The position numbers and the translations under genes were made by a program. From NCBI GenBank assembly GCA_030522415.1, contig CM060125.1, positions 27,731,167 through 27,795,166 of the forward strand: 64,000 nt of DNA, written 5' to 3'. Each line of letters opens with the position of its first letter. The stretch's first letter is position 1. Positions 11,131 to 20,830 of this stretch are shown here, piece by piece. Under the pieces are notes generated by a model that saw only the letters and a program-made list of their open reading frames with translations, was not told where the DNA came from and did no database searches. The DNA comes from Channallabes apus. Its lineage: Eukaryota; Chordata; Actinopteri; Siluriformes; Clariidae.

Positions 11131-11473
11131 CACTAGAGTCAGCGCCTGACAGGTTTCTGACTGTTAAGATGGTTTTTCTTATGGCCATTACCTCTCTCAA
11201 GAGGATTGGAGATCTGCGCGCCTTGTCAGTCTCCCCATTCTGCCTAGACTTTGCCCCTGGGCTAGTCAAGGCCATTTTGCATCCTCACCCGATCTATCTT
11301 CCGAAAGTTCCATTCTCAACCATGCAACCTGTTGTTCTTGAAGCCTTCTGTCCTCCGACTTTCACAGCTTCGGAGCAGGAGAAACTTCACCTACTATTTC
11401 TAGAACGTGCTCTTCGGATCTACGTCCACCGCACCAGGCAGTGGCAAAAATCAGACCAGCTTTTTATATGCTA
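11131..11473 (+). pseudogene. DIRS copy 2 tyrosine recombinase, middle part
   Basis: Encodes 'DRFLTVKMVFLMAITSLKRI' and 'GDLRALSVSPFCLDFAPGL', including the first catalytic Arg region (LKRIGDL). It ends at 'QLFICYS', where the TA-flanked element starts. The match continues at 15043. Confidence 0.85.
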
Positions 11474-11649
11474 CAGTGGTTACCCAATCGGAATGGTTAA
11501 TACCGTCACGCTCACGCCGTTTAAAGGCAACAGTGGCCAAAATAAATCAGTTGCATTTCAAAGTCATTTGTAAAATGGCCGTCAGGTGGCGCAAAGTGAC
11601 ATTTTCATTAATCGCAGTAAATACAACAGTGATGGTAATTTCCACAACA

Positions 11650-11810
11650 AACTGTATAGTACATTTATTAACTGAAATAAATGACCATATTTCTGTCATT
11701 CCCCACTTAAGGGGGTGGAAGAATTTTCAAGCCCCACTTGTCAACAAAATTTGAAAATTCTCCCACCCCCTTAAGTGGGGAATGACAGAAAATGTTTGAG
11801 AACCACTGCT
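11650..11810. repeat. hAT-Charlie end sequences forming an inverted pair
   Basis: At 11695-11750 'cattccccacttaaggggg' lies just before its own complement 'cccccttaagtggggaatg' (11763), forming a short palindrome, followed by gagaaccactg at 11799. The left arm also pairs with 14535-14635 over about 100 bp, including the block around 'aatgaccatatttctgtcat'. Confidence 0.7.
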
Positions 11811-11956
11811 GTGTCCTGTGTGTGCTTTACAATGCCAGACAACATTCAAATGCAAATTATTCACCCTCCCCAGGTGTTCTCCCCAGCTGTTCTCACCTAT
11901 ACATTCAGGACCTCTCAGAACTTCCCCAATCTGAGGCTCTTATGGAGACATTCAGT

Positions 11957-13742
11957 CAGGGGCGGACTGGGACCAAAAAGTGGCCCTGGACTCACATCAT
12001 AATACATTGGCTCATTAATGTGGAGATATATTTTAACACCAGTTACTAGTATAAAAATATAACACAATACGGAAATTAATGCTATTTAAAAATATTATTT
12101 GAATTATCACTGAACATATATTGGGTCATATTAGTAAAACAAAGAAACAAAGCAAAGAACATCAAGACAAACTACATATAAATCTATAAAGACAATATTT
12201 TAAAAAGAATGGCAACAAAACTGAACAGGTAAGCTGAAATAAAATCAGTAGCAACATTAGCTCACGCTAGTAAACTAGTTACTTATTTTAATTATTATGG
12301 TAGACAATATTAATTTGAAATAAGGATGAGAAACATTATTTTTAATTAATATTGACTACCATAATAATTACTAGCACGAGTTAATGCTGCTACTGATTTT
12401 ATTCCAGCTTACCTGTTCAGTTTGATTGTGATTCTTTTCACTTGGCTCTGGTAGCTCAGGGGATGGTGTTGGTCATCATCAGCAGGTACTGGTTCATCAT
12501 CAGTGACCTGCTGCACTTACAGTTTACACTGATGAGTGGTATATCTTACACTGCATCACGATGGTACCCCCTGCGAAATGTTCATGATATCTGACAAACA
12601 AAAAGGCCAATTTGTCTTTTCTTCATAAAGTGTTTAGGTGAAATTCCACCCATACAAGTGTGACAAATATGCAAAGAAAAAAATCAGGAAAGGGCAAATA
12701 ATTTTCCATGGCACTGCACATGTAGTCAGATTGTTCCACTAGGATGGAACTGTGCCAGGTGGAGTTAAAGCACTTTTAAAATCATACTAACTTTACACTG
12801 ATCTGAATAACTTTGAGTAATGAACTTATTGTTCTTTTTTTTTTTTTTTTACAAATATGACCCAATATATGTCCAGTGATACTTTTTTATTTACATTTTT
12901 GTTTGTTATACTTCTATACTAGTATGTGGTTTTAAAAATTATCTCCACTTTAATGAGCCAGTGTATTCTTCTTCCTCCTTTTAAAAGGCAGAATCTGTTT
13001 ATTTAAAGAATTTCACAGCATTTACGTCTAAAGCTTTTTCTTATTTTCATGTACTTTTCAGTTCGACCTTTTCTTCTTCCTCCTTTTCATTCATTGAAAT
13101 TATTATTAATTTGCTCAAACAAATTTGCTGCATCGAGAAAGGATCAATATCTCTCCCTCCGTAAATTAAAAGTGAAGGTGTCTAGTTAATATAGAGGGAG
13201 GGCAAAACATCCGCATGCGCGGTAACAAACACAGTTTCTCCGCTTTGTTTTTAATGTTGCTCACGGCAGCGTAACAGCCGGGTAATTCATGTACTGATGA
13301 GATGGACAAACTTGTCGATGTCCGTTCTTTATTTTGCTGCATTGTCAGGTTATAGTACAAACTTTCGGGTGGATTCTGCAATTAAATCAAACTAAAAACT
13401 AGTGAAAAGAAAACAAAACTCAGACTCTATATCACAGCTTCCATCTCGCATTCGCATTCAACTTCACACACACCGGACCTCATTACCCACAATGCATATC
13501 CCGCACTGGACTACACTCCCGTAAACAGCTGTCGTAAATCAACCTCTCTCTCTCCTGCAACAACACGCTCTTTGTTGGCGGCGCCCGTGCGAACAACGCA
13601 CTCATCCATACGATTAGGAAAGAGATGCAATATTATGGTCTCCGTCATTTTTTATATATTTGTGTACTGACTGGGCCGGACCACACTGGCCAGCGGCCCA
13701 CCGGGAAAACTCCCGGTACTCCAGATGGCCAGTCCGCCCCTG
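11957..13742. mobile_element. hAT non-autonomous element with 8-bp TSD and long internal inverted repeats
   Basis: It starts caggggcggactgg and ends in its complement ccagtccgcccctg. The flanking 8-mers cattcagt (11949-11956) and ctttcagt (13743-13750) agree at 7 of 8, the hAT target size. No transposase frame is present. The interior is palindromic at two levels: 12001-12135 pairs with 12848-12970, and 12213-12300 pairs with 12350-12425. The long internal repeats could give a foldback transcript. Confidence 0.8.
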
Positions 13743-14266
13743 CTTTCAGTGAATTAAATGTGTGTAATTTTAATCTTCCGGATTCTAGATTCTAAAGTTG
13801 ACATTGTTACCTTTTTTAATCCTTGGAATGGAAGAAATTGAGATTTTCCTTATGATAGCATAAATTGCATTGTTTTTAATCTGTAAAATTTTAACAATAT
13901 TCCTTGGTATTTTTATTTTTAAAAAATCATTGTACCTGGTATAGGTTTAATATTCAGTGCGCACCGTTTGTACATCTGTTATTTTACAACTATATCATAA
14001 CACTCAGAAATACCTTTCATTTGGGGTTAAGTGACTGATGTGCCTAACATTTTTCAGCTGAGCCTCGTTTCACTGAATAATCCACCACTTTTCATCAGTA
14101 TGTAAGACAGGGACACCTCTCTCTCTCTCACACACACACACACAGCAGACCGAGTCATCCCTCCCCCAAATTTAAAGAATACAAGCTGGTAGCGTGCGAG
14201 TTTGCTGTTTTTTCTATAGTATGCTGAGCAAAATTAAAATAAAACAGCAAATTTAAAACAGCATTA

Positions 14267-14335
14267 ACCAGGGATCGAACCCAGATCTCCGGCATGAAAG
14301 GGCAACATCTTAACCACTGTACCACTCAGACATTT
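14267..14335 (-). repeat. tRNA-like SINE head or tRNA pseudogene
   Basis: The minus strand reads with an A-box-like 'tggtacagtggttaaga' and a B-box 'ggttcgatccc', with a TTC at the anticodon place (Glu-like). The acceptor-stem halves do not pair, so it is not a functional tRNA. No SINE body is attached. Confidence 0.45.
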
Positions 14336-14339
14336 AGAG

Positions 14340-14640
14340 AGAACATGCCCCAGTCACGTTAATAAGCCACTCGACTTCTTTGAAAGAAAGCTCTAGATAA
14401 GTGACGAAGTAAGCCTGTTGTAATAATCGCATGTGTATTTTATCTGTTTTCAACTTGGTGTTATTTGATCTTATTGGTTTAGAAATTTATATTTCAATAA
14501 ATAGTAAACTTGGCCGATTTCGTTATAATTTTGTTGACAAGTGGGGCTTGAAAATTCTCCCACCTCCTTAAGTGGGGAATGACAGAAATATGGTCATTTA
14601 TTTTAGTTAATAAATCTACTATAAATTTAAAGAACACAAG
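14340..14640 (+). mobile_element. hAT-Charlie 3' end fragment, second copy
   Basis: Repeats the 10710-11120 hAT-Charlie sequence ('acgttaataagccactcgac', 'attttatctgtttt', 'cttattggtttagaaatt') down to 'ccttaagtggggaatgacag', then departs before the TIR. An internal piece is deleted relative to the first copy. Confidence 0.75.
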
Positions 14641-15042
14641 AAATAAGATGACACAAAACCCTACACTCTTCTTTTCTAATTACACGTGATAAAATCTAAA
14701 GGCTCACTGTGTTAACATTTATTGTGCTTAAATTTGATCCCAATAAGATTTGATTTAATTTGAATTCTACATTTGTACTGTAATTTTAGTACTGTGATTA
14801 TGAATTCATTCAACTCCAGTGTTTCAACTTGATTACGTGCAGTTCTAAAGGAGCGCGTCTCATTAATCCGGCAGAGAATGAACTATGGCATGAGGCGTCA
14901 GTCTGTAGTTATATAGCGCCACTCAGTGGTAAAAGCTAGCAAACGCACAAACCGAAATGCTGTCGCCGAGCGCCACGACGGTAAAACGAACGCTCCGATT
15001 AGGTGACCACTGTATGGAGGGGCGGCCGCCACTACACAGACC

Positions 15043-15290
15043 TTGTCACACTGGGTGAGAGATGCTATTGCTCTCTCCTATGAGGCGCGTGGGCTCACTT
15101 CACTTCTAAGAATCAGGGCTCATTCAACCAGGGGGATCGCTTCATCTATTGCACTAGCAAGAGGTATTCCCCTGCAGCAGGTGTGTGACTCAGTGGGCTG
15201 GTCCTCCCAGAACACATTTGTTAGATTTTACAGTCTGAATGTTCATGCCAGTCCGGGCTCAGGAGTCCTCAAGTCAGCTTCCCAGATATA
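15043..15290 (+). pseudogene. DIRS copy 2 tyrosine recombinase, C-terminal part
   Basis: Contains 'SHWVRDAIALSYEARGL', 'RAHSTRGIASSIALARG' (catalytic H-x-x-R) and 'GWSSQNTFVRFYSLN' (catalytic Tyr). The residue before the TFVRFY block is Asn where the other DIRS copy has His. This segment is cut off at its end by the L2 insertion at 15291. It is continuous in the host with 11131-11473 once the TA element is removed. Confidence 0.88.
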
Positions 15291-15572
15291 TATGGAAATC
15301 AAGATGGCGCCGGTGAGGTCGGCTGCCGTCACGACTGCTCCGACCACCTTTTCTTTGTTTTTGTTCTTTAAGCTAGTTTTCAGTGTTTTAAAATCGGCAA
15401 AATCACCACCATTGAGTACATTAGGTATGATAGAGACACTCTTGTTTCTATTGGTATACAATGTACTCACAATTCGACGTTTTTAACTCCGGATCCGAGC
15501 TGGCCGAGTGAGATCCTGAGGGAGAACAATGGACGCGACGCGAAGCGGAGACCTCGAGGGAGACGAGCTGGG

Positions 15573-18326
15573 GTGAGGAACCGGCTGAGAACCCGTGCAC
15601 ACCGCACACCTCTGCCTAGCATCCTGCTCGCCAACGTCCAGTCACTGGAGAACAAGCTCGATGACCTCAGGGCCAGGATAAAGTTCCAGAGAGACATTCG
15701 GGACTGCAATCTCCTCTGCTTCACCGAGACATGGCTGAACCCAGCGGTGCCAGACCACGCCATACAACCAGCCGAGTTCTTCTCGGTTCACCGCATGGAC
15801 AGGACGAGGGACTCGGGGAAGTCAAGGGGAGGCGGCGTGTGCTTAATGGTGAACAACAGCTGGTGCAACAGCGCGAGCGTTGTTCCTCTTACACGCTCCT
15901 GCACACCAAACCTGGAACTACTGTCCATCATGTGTCGTCCATTTTATCTTCCACGGGAGTTCACATCGGTCATAATCAGTGCCGTTTACATTCGTCCACA
16001 AGCAGACACAGACAAGGCCTTATGCGAGCTGCCTGAGGCGCTCACACAGCACCAGACACAACACCGGGACGCTGCGCTCATTGTGGCGGGGGATTTTAAT
16101 AGTGCCAACCTCAAACGCGCAGCGCCGAACTTTTATCAACACATCACCTGCCCCACCAGGGGCGAAAGGACACTGGACCACTGTTATACCACGGTCAAAG
16201 ACGGTTACAAGGCACAATCTCGTCCAGCGTTTGGTAAATCCGACCACGCCGCCATCTTCCTCATGCCAAAATATAAACAAAGGCTGAAGCAGGAAGTTCC
16301 GGTCCTGAGGGAGGGCGCGCGATGGACGGACCAATCGGTGGCCGCGTTACAGGACGCACTCGATGACGCAGACTGGGACATGTTCAGAAACAGCTCCGAT
16401 GATGACGTCAGCGTGTTTACGGAAGCGGTTGTGGGATTTATTGAAAAGCTGGCAGACGATACGGTAGAGAAAAAGACTATCAGAACGTTTCCCAACCAGA
16501 AGCCGTTAGTGGATAAAACCATCCGCGACGCTCTGAGATCTCGCACAGCTGCCTACAACACGGGACTTGCGTCGGGGGACATGGAACCGTACAAGGCTGC
16601 GTCATATAACGTCCGGAAGGCGGTGAAAGAGGCGAAGCAGCGCTACGGGAGAAAACTAGAGTCACAGCTTCAACAGAGTGACTCTAGGAGCCTGTGGCAG
16701 GGACTAAGAACAATAACGGACTATAAAGCACCAGCATCCGGTATGACGAACGCGGACGCGACTCTGGCAGACGAGCTCAACACATTTTACGCTCGCTTCG
16801 AGGCTGCAGCTAAAGACGCTAGCAATGCTAATGCTAACGGCGCTAATGCTAGCGGCGCTAACGGCTGCAGACAGGAAGACACAGCCAGCACCGGGAACGC
16901 GCTCATCATCTCCGAGCACGACGTGAGGAGAGCCTTCAAGAGAGTGAACACCAGGAAAGCAGCAGGACCAGACGGCATCTCAGGTCGTATTCTCAGAGCC
17001 TGCGCAGACCAGCTAGCACCTGTGTTCACTGAGATATTCAACATCTCTTTATCTCAGTCGGTGATCACCACATGCTTCAAAGAGTCCATTATTGTTCCTG
17101 TTCCAAAGAAACCACATCCTGCTTCTCTCAATGACTATCGCCCTGTAGCCCTCACCTCAGTAGTGATGAAGTGCTTTGAACGCCTTATCAGAGACTTCAT
17201 CATTTCTTCACTACCCGACACACTGGACCCACTACAGTTTGCATACCGTCAGAACCGCTCCACAGACGATGCAATCTCTCATCTCCTCCACACATCACTC
17301 ACTCACCTGGACACTAGGAAAGGGAATTATGTTAAAATGCTCTTCATCGACTACAGCTCTGCTTTTAACACAATAATTCCCTCCACACTCACCACCAAGC
17401 TGGAGCACCTGGGACTGAGCTCATCTATATGTCAGTGGATCTCCAATTTTCTGACTGGCAGACCACAGGCAGTAAGGATGGGCGGACATGTCTCAGCCAC
17501 ACTCACTCTCAGCACTGGAGCCCCCCAGGGTTGTGTTCTGAGCCCCCTGCTGTACTCTTTGTACACCCACGACTGCGTGGCCACTACCAACTCCACCTCC
17601 ATCATCAAGTTTGCTGACGACACCGTCGTGGTCGGACTGATCACCAACAATGATGAGTCGGACTACCTAGAGGAGATTGGAAATCTGGAGAACTGGTGCC
17701 AGAGGAACAATCTCCTCCTGAACGTCAGTAAGACAAAGGAGCTGATAGTGGACTTTAGCACAAAGCAGGAGAGGAACTACCAGACCCCCGTCATCAACAG
17801 GAGCCCAGTGGAGAGAGTGGACAGCTTCAGATACCTCGGTGTTCACATCACGCAGGACCTATCATGGTCCTGTCACATCAGCACCGTGGTGAAAAAAGCC
17901 CGGCAGCGTCTCTACCACCTCAGACGCTTGAGAGACTTTAGACTGCCCTCCAAGGTGCTCAGGAACTTCTACTCCTGCACCATAGAGAGCATCCTGACGG
18001 GAAACATCACGACCTGGTTCGGGAACAGCACCATGCAGGACAGACAAGCTCTACAGAGGGTGGTGCGATCAGCCGAGCGCATCATCCGCACTGAGCTCCC
18101 TGACCTACACTCCATCTACAGCAAGCGGTGCTGGACTAAGGCCAGGAAGATCATGAAGGACCTCAGTCACCCCAGTAATGGACTGTTCTCTTTGTTGCGG
18201 TCTGGGAAGAGATTCCGCTCCCTAAAGGCCAACACAGAGAGACTGAGGAGGAGCTTCTTCCCGCAGGCGATAAGGTCTCTCAATCACACAATCACACCTC
18301 CACACAGGACTAATAACATCTTTTAA
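15573..18326 (+). CDS. L2 ORF2-like protein: AP endonuclease plus reverse transcriptase (917 codons, intact)
   Basis: This protein would nick target DNA and prime reverse transcription of its own RNA in the nucleus. Endonuclease motifs: 'TETW' (Glu52), 'GDFNSA' (173-178), 'LDHC' (201-204) and 'SDHA' (223-226). A low-complexity Ala/Asn/Gly linker follows the endonuclease. RT motifs: 'AAGPDGISGRIL', '[19 protein letters not shown]', '[11 protein letters not shown]', 'GAPQGCVLSPLL', 'FADD' (680-683) and 'YLGV'. All catalytic residues looked for are present. The marked start is GTG; the same frame stays open upstream to about 15372 without an ATG, and that extension resembles the N-terminus of fish L2 proteins, so the true start is uncertain. 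There is no frameshift or stop. Confidence 0.88.
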   Translation: MRNRLRTRAHRTPLPSILLANVQSLENKLDDLRARIKFQRDIRDCNLLCFTETWLNPAVPDHAIQPAEFFSVHRMDRTRDSGKSRGGGVCLMVNNSWCNSASVVPLTRSCTPNLELLSIMCRPFYLPREFTSVIISAVYIRPQADTDKALCELPEALTQHQTQHRDAALIVAGDFNSANLKRAAPNFYQHITCPTRGERTLDHCYTTVKDGYKAQSRPAFGKSDHAAIFLMPKYKQRLKQEVPVLREGARWTDQSVAALQDALDDADWDMFRNSSDDDVSVFTEAVVGFIEKLADDTVEKKTIRTFPNQKPLVDKTIRDALRSRTAAYNTGLASGDMEPYKAASYNVRKAVKEAKQRYGRKLESQLQQSDSRSLWQGLRTITDYKAPASGMTNADATLADELNTFYARFEAAAKDASNANANGANASGANGCRQEDTASTGNALIISEHDVRRAFKRVNTRKAAGPDGISGRILRACADQLAPVFTEIFNISLSQSVITTCFKESIIVPVPKKPHPASLNDYRPVALTSVVMKCFERLIRDFIISSLPDTLDPLQFAYRQNRSTDDAISHLLHTSLTHLDTRKGNYVKMLFIDYSSAFNTIIPSTLTTKLEHLGLSSSICQWISNFLTGRPQAVRMGGHVSATLTLSTGAPQGCVLSPLLYSLYTHDCVATTNSTSIIKFADDTVVVGLITNNDESDYLEEIGNLENWCQRNNLLLNVSKTKELIVDFSTKQERNYQTPVINRSPVERVDSFRYLGVHITQDLSWSCHISTVVKKARQRLYHLRRLRDFRLPSKVLRNFYSCTIESILTGNITTWFGNSTMQDRQALQRVVRSAERIIRTELPDLHSIYSKRCWTKARKIMKDLSHPSNGLFSLLRSGKRFRSLKANTERLRRSFFPQAIRSLNHTITPPHRTNNIF
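16825..16868 (+). repeat. In-frame GCTAAN microsatellite inside the L2 frame
   Basis: Repeated gctaatgctaac/gctagcggc units encode an Ala-Asn-Gly-Ala-Ser linker between endonuclease and RT. Confidence 0.8.
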
Positions 18327-18671
18327 GCTCACAACACTGACTGGACAATCATGGACACATTCATACACACTTGCACTAAATACTCATACATCTGGACAAT
18401 TGCACATGTCACCTCCATGCATATTTGCACAACCACTGTCACTTTAATCCTATATTTTTGCAATATTTTATTATGCCCTTATGCACAGTTAATTTTACTA
18501 GTTAAAATTATTTCTTTAGTATTTCCTTTTTATTGATTATTTATTTTACGTACAAGCTTTTATTTTCTTTTTTTAAGGTCACTGGCGGTCGTATAAAGCA
18601 TTTCACTGCATATTATACTGTGTATGATTGTGTATGTGACCAATAAAATTTGAATTTGATTTGAATTTGAA

Positions 18672-18848
18672 TATAGTTCTGAGACCTCTCTGCCTTGTGC
18701 GCACACGCTACACAACTAGGGGGTCCAGACACTCGCAGTGCTGCAGCGTTGGTACTCTCATTCCCATAGCGTTTTCACACAGTGTAGCGTTTGTAGCTCG
18801 TTCCCGCTTTTCAGGGAACAGTGTTATAGCAAAGTAACCCGAGACGTT
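18672..18848 (+). repeat. DIRS copy 2 right end
   Basis: The sequence 'gtgcgcacacgctacacaac', then 'cccatagcgttttcac', then 'cagggaaca' and 'aaagtaacccgagacgtt' follows the order of the internal complementary region of the other copy. The full inverted ITR expected after it is missing, so the right end is truncated or recombined. Confidence 0.75.
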
Positions 18849-19685
18849 TAGTTGTATATTATAGTGAGTCAAAAATGGAAGAAGTATTCTAATACGAACT
18901 CTTCTATCAAGCACAAGAGTTACAGATTATGTCTCATTTTTCTTCTCCTTGCAAATTGCTGTCCTGACTCCTTCTTGTCCTCTAGTTTTCTCCCATATTG
19001 CACACAATACCCGATCATCTTGTTCACTCACCCCTCTCTCACATCTCTCTCTCTCTCTCTTAGACTCTTGCACACACAAATTAGATGGGTGCTATCTGGA
19101 GTTTACAAACCTATAGTGCACCGCAAAACCTTTTTATTTTTAAATATCCCTGATTTTCCTTTCCAACAAGAAGAAGAGGCATTAACCCCAGTGGGTGAAT
19201 GCTTAGTTCCCACATCTGCTTCACTGTGATAAATGAGTTGAAATGTGAGCAAGGTGTACAAAGCACTGTAGCAAGAAGGCAGCATACAGAGACACAAGAT
19301 AAGTAGCACACAGAGGAACATTAGTATAGAAGTGAACATTTCTTTAGAGACAGGCAGAAGGGAGAGTGTGAGTAAATTAGAGTCAGATAGTGCTGACATC
19401 TGAAATCAGACTGACGGAGAAGGCTAGTGCGCTGGGAAAATCAAGTGCCAATTGTAGTGAATGTATGTTCATCCCTTAAGCTAAATGTCTTGTACTTGTC
19501 AATGTGCATAAGGACTCAGCATGCATGGAGCAGACATCCTCGCTGATCTAATGAACATTGAAAGGCTTGATAGACCTGCTATGATTTTATTTTGTGTGAC
19601 TACAAAAACACCAATTAAGCGCATAAAAAAGATTTTACTGATATCTGTAGAGGTTTGTTCATAACAATTTTGTTATTTTACTGAC
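18849..19685. other. Unassigned DNA between DIRS copy 2 and a mariner remnant
   Basis: No domain-bearing frame or known repeat is visible. A TC-rich run lies near 19045-19060. Confidence 0.45.
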
Positions 19686-19825
19686 AGCAAAACCTTCGAT
19701 TTCAAGTACCTTGGTTTGTGAGTGTTTTGCAAAACAAGCAAATATTTGAAGGAAATTTTAATTTGGTAAATGAGCAAGATCTTGAAAAACAAGCAGTACT
19801 GTGGGTAATCATTTCCCACGCTCGG
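19686..19825 (+). repeat. Tc1/mariner-like element remnant
   Basis: Shares blocks with 62370-62610: 'ttggtttgtgagtgttttgc' versus the 'ggattgcgaggtttccgc' series, then 'attttgaatttgg'-like text and 'gtgggtaatc..tccc..gct'. The 62370 copy starts cagtgaaacctcgga, a mariner/Tigger type of end. Confidence 0.5.
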
Positions 19826-20104
19826 TCTCAGCTCGATTCCTGGCCAGACTTGATTCCCATCTCTGTGTGCATAGAGTTTGCATGTTCTCCCCGTGCTTGG
19901 TGGGTTTCCTCCCACAGTCCAAAGACCTGCAGATTAGGCTAATTCGTGTTCCCAAATTGACCGTAATGTGAATGTGTGTGCCCTGTGATGGATTGGCACC
20001 CTGTCCAGGATGTAGTCTGCCTTGTGCCCTAAGCCTCCTGGGATAGGTCCGTGACCCTGAATACAGGATAAAGGGCTATAGAAGATGAGTGAGAGTGAGT
20101 GAGA
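19826..20104 (+). repeat. V-SINE, head truncated
   Basis: Body landmarks 'tgtgtgcatagagtttgcat', 'cttggtgggtttcctcccac', 'gattaggctaatt' and 'atacaggataaag', and a (GAGT)n tail. The tRNA-derived head is replaced by the preceding mariner remnant. Confidence 0.85.
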
Positions 20105-20352
20105 TATAGAAGAATATGCTTAGTTAACATATAGAAAAGGAGAAACCAGTGTCAGTAATTTCAGGACAAAATTTCGTACATCTATATTTCAGTAATATGT
20201 TATTTTTTTTCTTTACTACAGTAGAGAAAGAAAAAAAGAATGGTGAGTAAATAATGGTCTTTTTTGGACATTCCACAAATTTTAACTTTTGTTACTGTTC
20301 GCTCACTCTGTAAGCTCACTAGATAGGTGGCCTCCCCTTCTGAAGGTGAGGA

Positions 20353-20470
20353 GGGGCGGGGCTGCTGGAAACAGGCATAGCTGGTTAATAATCATTGTTA
20401 ATGAATCACAGGCTTTCATTACATTATAAAAACCAGGCAGGGAGTTTATCTCAGGGCAATGGACATCTAC
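20353..20470 (+). promoter_or_regulatory. Promoter-like GC box and TATA box (possible old LTR)
   Basis: A perfect GC box ggggcggggc lies at 20353-20362, a TATA-like attataaaaa at 20423-20432, and a GC-richer 380-bp block follows that is unlike its surroundings. No gene starts here that I can recognise. It could be the promoter part of a degraded LTR. Confidence 0.35.
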
Positions 20471-20830
20471 AGAGCAGAGTAGTGTGGCAGACGCTTAAAA
20501 TGCGGAAGAGTGGCATGCAAGCACATTGATGTAACGCACCTCAGGGACTTCAAAAGCCATAGAACTAAGTGCAGCCGTTTGATCTCTGTGTTGAGGACAG
20601 CCGCAAAAAGACTCCGCGAGGTCAATTTCCGCACACAGCCAGCTTTCATGATCCTGTCAACGACGTGGAAATGGCCACTGTACTGTATCTTTGCGTTAAG
20701 GATCACATTCCTAGGCGTCTATGGCCATGCCCAAGGAGAGCTAGGAAGGGCTGGTTGGCCATGCAGCGAAGAGGAGCTGCTGCCTACACTGCCAATCTGC
20801 CTTGCCTGCCTTGTGCCCGTATGACAGCAT
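20471..20830 (+). other. GC-rich block of unknown nature
   Basis: Overlapping frames of about 90-100 codons are open here, but the residues show no domain and no splice sites fit. The base composition is higher in G+C than in the flanks. It may be the rest of an old mobile element that includes the promoter-like box just upstream. Confidence 0.35.

Larger units (their letters stand above)
11474..15012. mobile_element. TA-flanked DNA transposon (Tc1/mariner-like TIR), non-autonomous, with nested hAT
   Basis: Ends are inverted: cagtggttacccaatcgga at 11474 and its complement tccgattaggtgaccactg ending at 15012 (about 17 of 19 matched). TA lies on both sides (11472-11473, 15013-15014) and the DIRS reading frame is continuous when the insert and one TA are removed. 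A TA duplication suggests Tc1/mariner/Tigger. No transposase is visible. Inside are hAT-Charlie end sequences in inverted orientation (11650-11800 and 14340-14640) and the complete hAT at 11957-13742. Confidence 0.65.
15291..18671 (+). mobile_element. Full-length L2-type LINE
   Basis: It begins near aagatggcgccgg, a start typical of fish L2-type elements, and ends in 'gaccaataaaatttgaattt' with a short gaattt-type tail at 18671. The host DIRS sequence on both sides gives a short probable target duplication (tata/atata). About 3.4 kb, with 5' UTR, one long frame and a 3' UTR of about 340 bp. The neighbour at 31675-32787 is a close relative. An intact frame and complete ends suggest a young insertion. 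Confidence 0.85.
7429..18848 (+). mobile_element. DIRS-type tyrosine-recombinase retrotransposon, copy 2, with nested insertions
   Basis: It starts with an ITR at 7429 (same sequence as the outer right ITR of the copy at 25654-30911, reversed) and ends at cccgagacGTT near 18848. Both ends sit at a GTT trinucleotide, as expected for recombinase-mediated insertion without target duplication. In order: ITR, decayed gag-like region, RT with broken YIDD box, RNase H remains, recombinase pieces (11131-11470 and 15043-15290) and end repeat. About 480 bp of the RNase H/recombinase junction is lost near 9834/11131. Inserts at 9834-11130, 11474-15012 and 15291-18671 enlarge it to 11.4 kb. Confidence 0.85.

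Noticed and set aside
14267..14335. Functional tRNA-Glu gene
   Set aside because: A and B boxes are present but acceptor stem halves do not pair; more likely a SINE head or pseudogene.
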